Source: Clostridia bacterium
GTDB taxonomy: Bacteria; Bacillota; Clostridia; Christensenellales; Borkfalkiaceae
DNA: 50,782 nucleotides
Assembly: GCA_017463105.1 (NCBI GenBank)
Contig: JAFTPU010000005.1
Coordinates: forward strand, 1-50,782
Reading direction: 5' to 3'
Part shown: piece after piece, positions 48,442-50,782 of the stretch
Layout: each line of letters opens with the position of its first letter
Position numbering within the stretch: the stretch's first letter is position 1
Notes under the pieces: model-generated
The model's database searches: none
What the model was told of the DNA's origin: nothing
What the model saw: only the letters and a program-made list of their open reading frames with translations
Program-made: the position numbers and the translations under genes

Positions 48442-48894
48442 TTAATAATTCGAGGTCCAATGACTGTCATCATCTATATCCACATCCGAATCGCCGTCGT
48501 CTCCGCTCGAGTCGCTCGAATCGCTTGCGTCACCGTCGCTTGAATCGTTGTTATCGCCCGAATCCACGCTACTGTCGGCGTCCGAATCGGTATCTTCCGA
48601 ATCACTCGCCGAACCCGTGTTGCTATCGCCGTCGGTACCCGAATTTTCGGAATCGCTTTCCGTATCACCCGAGTCCATATCGCTTTCGGTCACGTCGCCG
48701 CCTACGTCATCGGTGTCCGTTTCGCTCGAAGCCGCGGTTTCCGTACCTTGTTCGCTTCCGTCCGAATCTGCGTTCGTACCCAACGTATCGCCTGCGGAAT
48801 ATTCGCTTTCGCTTCCCGGTTCTTCGGAGTTACAGGCGACGAAGGAAAACACGCTTGCCGTTATACATAAAAGAAAAATAAGAAATTTTTTCAT
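48442..48894 (-). CDS. Acidic Ser/Asp-rich lipoprotein ending HWTSNY (WTSN operon, first gene)
   Basis: About 150 residues. MKKFLIFLLCITASVFSFVAC is a lipoprotein signal with the cysteine in FVAC. The mature part is low-complexity, almost only Ser, Asp, Gly, Glu, Thr and Asn (for example DTESDSENSGTDGDSNTGSA), like the Ser-Asp stalks that hold surface proteins off the wall. It ends DDDSHWTSNY. I start at 48894, where the AGGGG at the leader is 10 nt away; the ATG at 48903 lies one nt from it. It is the first gene of the operon, behind a consensus promoter. The function is unknown. Confidence 0.8.
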   Translation of the reverse strand: MKKFLIFLLCITASVFSFVACNSEEPGSESEYSAGDTLGTNADSDGSEQGTETAASSETDTDDVGGDVTESDMDSGDTESDSENSGTDGDSNTGSASDSEDTDSDADSSVDSGDNNDSSDGDASDSSDSSGDDGDSDVDIDDDSHWTSNY

Positions 48895-48929
48895 TTTCGA
48901 CATACCCCTGCATTATCATTATTACAATT

Positions 48930-48958
48930 ATTTTACCACAGATATCGGGCTTTGTCAA
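48930..48958 (-). promoter_or_regulatory. Sigma-A promoter of the WTSN operon
   Basis: Minus strand TTGACA (48953-48958), a 17-nt spacer and TAAAAT (48930-48935). The only promoter found for the three genes. Confidence 0.8.
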
Positions 48959-49046
48959 TCCTATTTTTAATTTTTTCTTTGCTTTTTCAACTTTTTAATA
49001 TAAACAATATTTTCCATGTAGGAAATTGTTCAAAATGCCCAATTTT

Positions 49047-49814
49047 TCATCCAAGCGCCACGTCTAGTACCATCATCAATACGAAACCGAACATAAGCCC
49101 CCACGCCCCCGCTTTAAAATCATCGGATATGCGGGAATCGGGGATAAGATCCTGTGCCGTCACAAAAATCATTGTGCCTGCGGAAAACGCCAAAAGCCAA
49201 GGTTGTAAAGTTTTCAGTCCCGTCGCCAGAAAATATCCCATCACGGCGCAGATCGGCTCGATAAGTCCGCTCCCTACCCCCCATAAAAACGCTTTTTTAT
49301 TGTCTTTGAATACGTTTTTCATTGGTAAGGAAACCGCCGCACCCTCGGGAAAATTCTGCACCGCCATACCGATGGCGAGCCCGAACGCCGATAAAAACGC
49401 CGCCGTCGTACCGATCATCGCCGCCGCGCCGAACGCGAATCCAACCGCAAGTCCTTCGGGAATATTGTGCAAAGTGACCGCTAAAAAAAGCCGCCGCGGT
49501 TTGCTGTTTTTCGCTTTGCCGCAAAGCTTCGCCGTACACTTGTCGAGTAGAACGAGAAACGCGCCGCCCGCCAGAAAACCGATCGCGGCGGGTAAAAAGG
49601 CGAGCTTGCCGAAATACGTTTCCGCTTGCGCAAGCGAAGGCAGCAGAAGCGACCACACCGACGCGGCAAGCATAACGCCCGAAGCAAAACCGAGAAATAT
49701 CGCGTTTATTTTCGGGGAAATTTCCCCCTTAAACAAGAAAACGACCGCCGCGCCCAGCGCCGTCATTAAAAAAGTAAAGATTATTCCGAAAATGGTTATC
49801 CACACGTGTCCCAT
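49047..49814 (-). CDS. ZIP family metal transporter
   Basis: 255 residues, eight predicted helices. Helix 4 carries the ZIP signature HNIPEGLAVGFAFGAA with the His-Asn...Glu metal site, and helix 5 QNFPEGAAVSLPM is the second half of it. FASGVMLAASVWSLL near the N-terminus and the C-terminal FSAGTMIFVTAQDLIPDS are typical of the GufA-like subgroup. It imports zinc or another divalent cation. GGAGGA precedes the ATG. Monocistronic with its own promoter. Confidence 0.93.
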   Translation of the reverse strand: MGHVWITIFGIIFTFLMTALGAAVVFLFKGEISPKINAIFLGFASGVMLAASVWSLLLPSLAQAETYFGKLAFLPAAIGFLAGGAFLVLLDKCTAKLCGKAKNSKPRRLFLAVTLHNIPEGLAVGFAFGAAAMIGTTAAFLSAFGLAIGMAVQNFPEGAAVSLPMKNVFKDNKKAFLWGVGSGLIEPICAVMGYFLATGLKTLQPWLLAFSAGTMIFVTAQDLIPDSRISDDFKAGAWGLMFGFVLMMVLDVALG

Positions 49815-49861
49815 GATCTTCCTCCGTATTTCGAAAATGTAACGGGTATTCCCCGTTATTC

Positions 49862-49891
49862 ATTATATGCACGGAAGCGGAATAAGGACAA
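49862..49891 (-). promoter_or_regulatory. Promoter of the ZIP transporter
   Basis: Minus strand TTGTCC (49886-49891), an 18-nt spacer and TATAAT (49862-49867). The leader holds a small AACGGG/CCCGTT hairpin. I see no clear Zur-type palindrome. Confidence 0.6.
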
Positions 49892-49921
49892 AACGGGAGC
49901 GCGCCCGACGAACGCACTCCC
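49889..49921 (-). terminator. Terminator of the XRE gene
   Basis: Minus strand stem GGGAGTGCG / CGCGCTCCC with one mismatch and a 9-nt loop, then GTTTTG. It overlaps the -35 box of the next promoter. Confidence 0.6.
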
Positions 49922-49943
49922 CATTTTATATACTTTATTCTTT

Positions 49944-50159
49944 TCAGTAATCTTTTCTTCCTATTAAAAAATCGATCTCTTCGTTAAAATAATCGGCTAT
50001 TTTAACGAGATTTTCCAAGGTAATTTCCCTTTGACATAATAAATAACGGGAAATAGTCTGTTGCGGTATGCCCACCTTTTTTGAAAACTCCGTTATCGTC
50101 ATATTCCCCATCAAGGATTTTAAATTTTGTGCCAACGAAAACATATATTTATTTTCCAT
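49944..50159 (-). CDS. XRE family (Cro/CI-type) transcriptional repressor
   Basis: A 71-residue, single-domain helix-turn-helix protein: LAQNLKSLMGNMTITEFSKKVGIPQQTISRYLLCQREITLENLVKIADYFN. The recognition helix is PQQTISRYL. Its promoter region holds a 26-bp perfect palindrome whose half TAAAAT is also its probable -10 box, 6 nt before ATG. No ribosome site fits, so the mRNA appears leaderless and the gene autoregulated. It is divergent from a lipoprotein gene with a second copy of the operator. Confidence 0.9.
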   Translation of the reverse strand: MENKYMFSLAQNLKSLMGNMTITEFSKKVGIPQQTISRYLLCQREITLENLVKIADYFNEEIDFLIGRKDY

Positions 50160-50164
50160 ATTCT

Positions 50165-50190
50165 TATTTTACACCATTTGGTGTAAAATA
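50165..50190. promoter_or_regulatory. Operator O1, 26-bp palindrome
   Basis: TATTTTACACCA-TT-TGGTGTAAAATA, perfect 12-bp arms. It covers the promoter of the XRE gene and is probably bound by the XRE protein (autorepression). Confidence 0.85.
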
Positions 50191-50191
50191 C

Positions 50192-50221
50192 TTGACTTCA
50201 CACCAAACGGTGTGCTATAAT
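50192..50221 (+). promoter_or_regulatory. Promoter of the small lipoprotein gene
   Basis: -35 TTGACT (50192-50197), an 18-nt spacer and -10 TATAAT (50216-50221). Operator O2 fills the spacer. Confidence 0.85.
50199..50214. promoter_or_regulatory. Operator O2, in the promoter spacer
   Basis: CACACC-AAAC-GGTGTG, with the same ACACCA half-site as O1 and 24 bp from it centre to centre (about two DNA turns), so bound repressors can stack on the same face of the helix. Confidence 0.8.
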
Positions 50222-50253
50222 TTACATATAAAACACATGGAGGGTTTCTACAA

Positions 50254-50643
50254 ATGAAACATAGGATAAAATATCATTTTTTCACGCTCATTTTAACTAT
50301 TATTTTTTCGTATATGTTCGTCGGCTGTTTCTTTTCAAGCAGTAAGAGATACACTTTGGAACAATCGTATTCAAGCAATACTTTTCGAGGAACTTTCGAG
50401 CTTGATTTCAGTGGGAATATTCCTACCTATAAATACAGCGGGAACGACATTGATGCCTACTGTGATATGGGAATGATTGCCGTTACCATATACGGAGAGA
50501 TTGAAAAAGAGGGCTATCTTTACGACTGCGGAGAAAAACGAAACGGAAAAACGAAATATATGCCGAGTGGCATGGACTATTATTTATGGCTCAGCGAAGA
50601 CGAAAGCTTTCTTAGTTACGGTGGCTATGTTTTTGAAAATTAA
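50254..50643 (+). CDS. Small putative lipoprotein under XRE control
   Basis: 129 residues. The signal KYHFFTLILTIIFSYMFVGC ends in a lipobox (FVGC, cysteine at residue 25), followed by a polar FFSSSKRYTLEQSY and a strand-rich domain with many Tyr, Gly and Asp (YGEIEKEGYLYDCGEK). Two further cysteines (residues 70 and 92) could bond outside the cell. GGAGGG precedes the ATG. Codons are more AT-rich than in neighbours, which may point to recent acquisition together with the XRE gene. No family is recognised. Confidence 0.75.
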   Translation: MKHRIKYHFFTLILTIIFSYMFVGCFFSSSKRYTLEQSYSSNTFRGTFELDFSGNIPTYKYSGNDIDAYCDMGMIAVTIYGEIEKEGYLYDCGEKRNGKTKYMPSGMDYYLWLSEDESFLSYGGYVFEN

Positions 50644-50644
50644 A

Positions 50645-50666
50645 CCTTGTTCGGTTAAGAACAAGG
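50645..50666 (+). other. Hairpin after the lipoprotein gene
   Basis: CCTTGTTC / GAACAAGG (8 bp) with a 6-nt loop right after the stop. No T run follows, so it is a weak terminator or a 3' stabiliser. The remaining 115 bases to the window end hold nothing I can support. Confidence 0.45.
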
Positions 50667-50782
50667 CATAGCGGCGATAAATTTCCCAAAGGGAATATGT
50701 GGATAAAATAGATTTGCCTTGCTTGCAAGAGGGAAGAAAATGATTTCGGGTACGAAACGGGAGCTTGCTCATAGAGCCGTGC

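Noticed and set aside
48525-48970. Plus-strand open frames rich in Arg/Pro or Ser opposite the acidic lipoprotein
   Set aside because: They arise from the low-complexity Ser/Asp coding repeat read backwards.
1-50782. tRNA or rRNA genes, and insertion sequences or transposases
   Set aside because: I found no T-loop/anticodon pattern, no rRNA landmark and no transposase or integrase motif in the window.

Overview
The window comes from a Gram-positive endospore-former of the class Clostridia (Bacillota). The evidence is spoIVA behind a sigma-E-like promoter, a large SRP RNA of about 270 nt with an Alu domain, an L-box lysine riboswitch on asd-dapA-dapB, an ECF transporter module next to truA, and strong AAGGAGG-type ribosome binding sites. 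Genes are moderately GC-rich and intergenic DNA is rich in A tracts. An uncultured gut lineage is my guess; the sequence does not prove it.

Layout. (1) 0.1-5.2 kb: a PIG-L deacetylase and Gfo/Idh/MocA oxidoreductase pair, divergent from an AraC regulator, then glycogen phosphorylase. (2) 5.4-16.6 kb: a small PH-like membrane protein, then a carbohydrate locus. One arm runs left (TIM-like protein, YjbQ, AEC transporter, FGGY kinase). One runs right (SIS isomerase, DeoR regulator, FSA-type aldolase, Rpe). A third operon holds NagA, a NagB-like protein and a ceramidase-family hydrolase. The leftward arm and the nagA operon start from near-identical, about 108-bp promoter regions, so they are probably one regulon. 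(3) 16.6-25.4 kb: a ferritin-like protein, a 53-aa protein, spoIVA, and a leftward cluster of HEAT-like, TPR, Hsp33, methyltransferase and membrane proteins. (4) 25.5-28.7 kb: lysine riboswitch and asd-dapA-dapB. (5) 28.7-38.7 kb: a long leftward housekeeping run, mnmE-lysR-lepA-MGMT-hemW-phosphatase-nudix-aroK-panE-gltX. (6) 38.9-45.3 kb: a YGNP-repeat membrane protein, truA, ecfT, a fused EcfA1-EcfA2 ATPase, a ComEC-type metallo-hydrolase and an Mrp ATPase. (7) 45.4-50.8 kb: SRP RNA, dinB, a thioredoxin reductase without an NADPH motif, an operon of three short proteins sharing one C-terminus, a ZIP transporter, and an XRE repressor with paired operators facing a small lipoprotein.

Most notable. 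First, three adjacent short genes (48.1-48.9 kb; two lipoproteins and one 42-aa peptide) otherwise differ but all end in [HN]WTSN[YF]-stop, encoded with different synonymous codons. This looks like a protein-level C-terminal tag of an undescribed small secreted system. Second, a dispersed motif, GGGGGCAGGTAYGCG, occurs six times, always on the minus strand. One copy lies exactly at the joint of the fused ECF ATPases and another supplies the start codon of an MGMT-family gene. Third, three genes have a consensus -10 box exactly 6 nt before ATG and no ribosome binding site, which predicts leaderless mRNAs.
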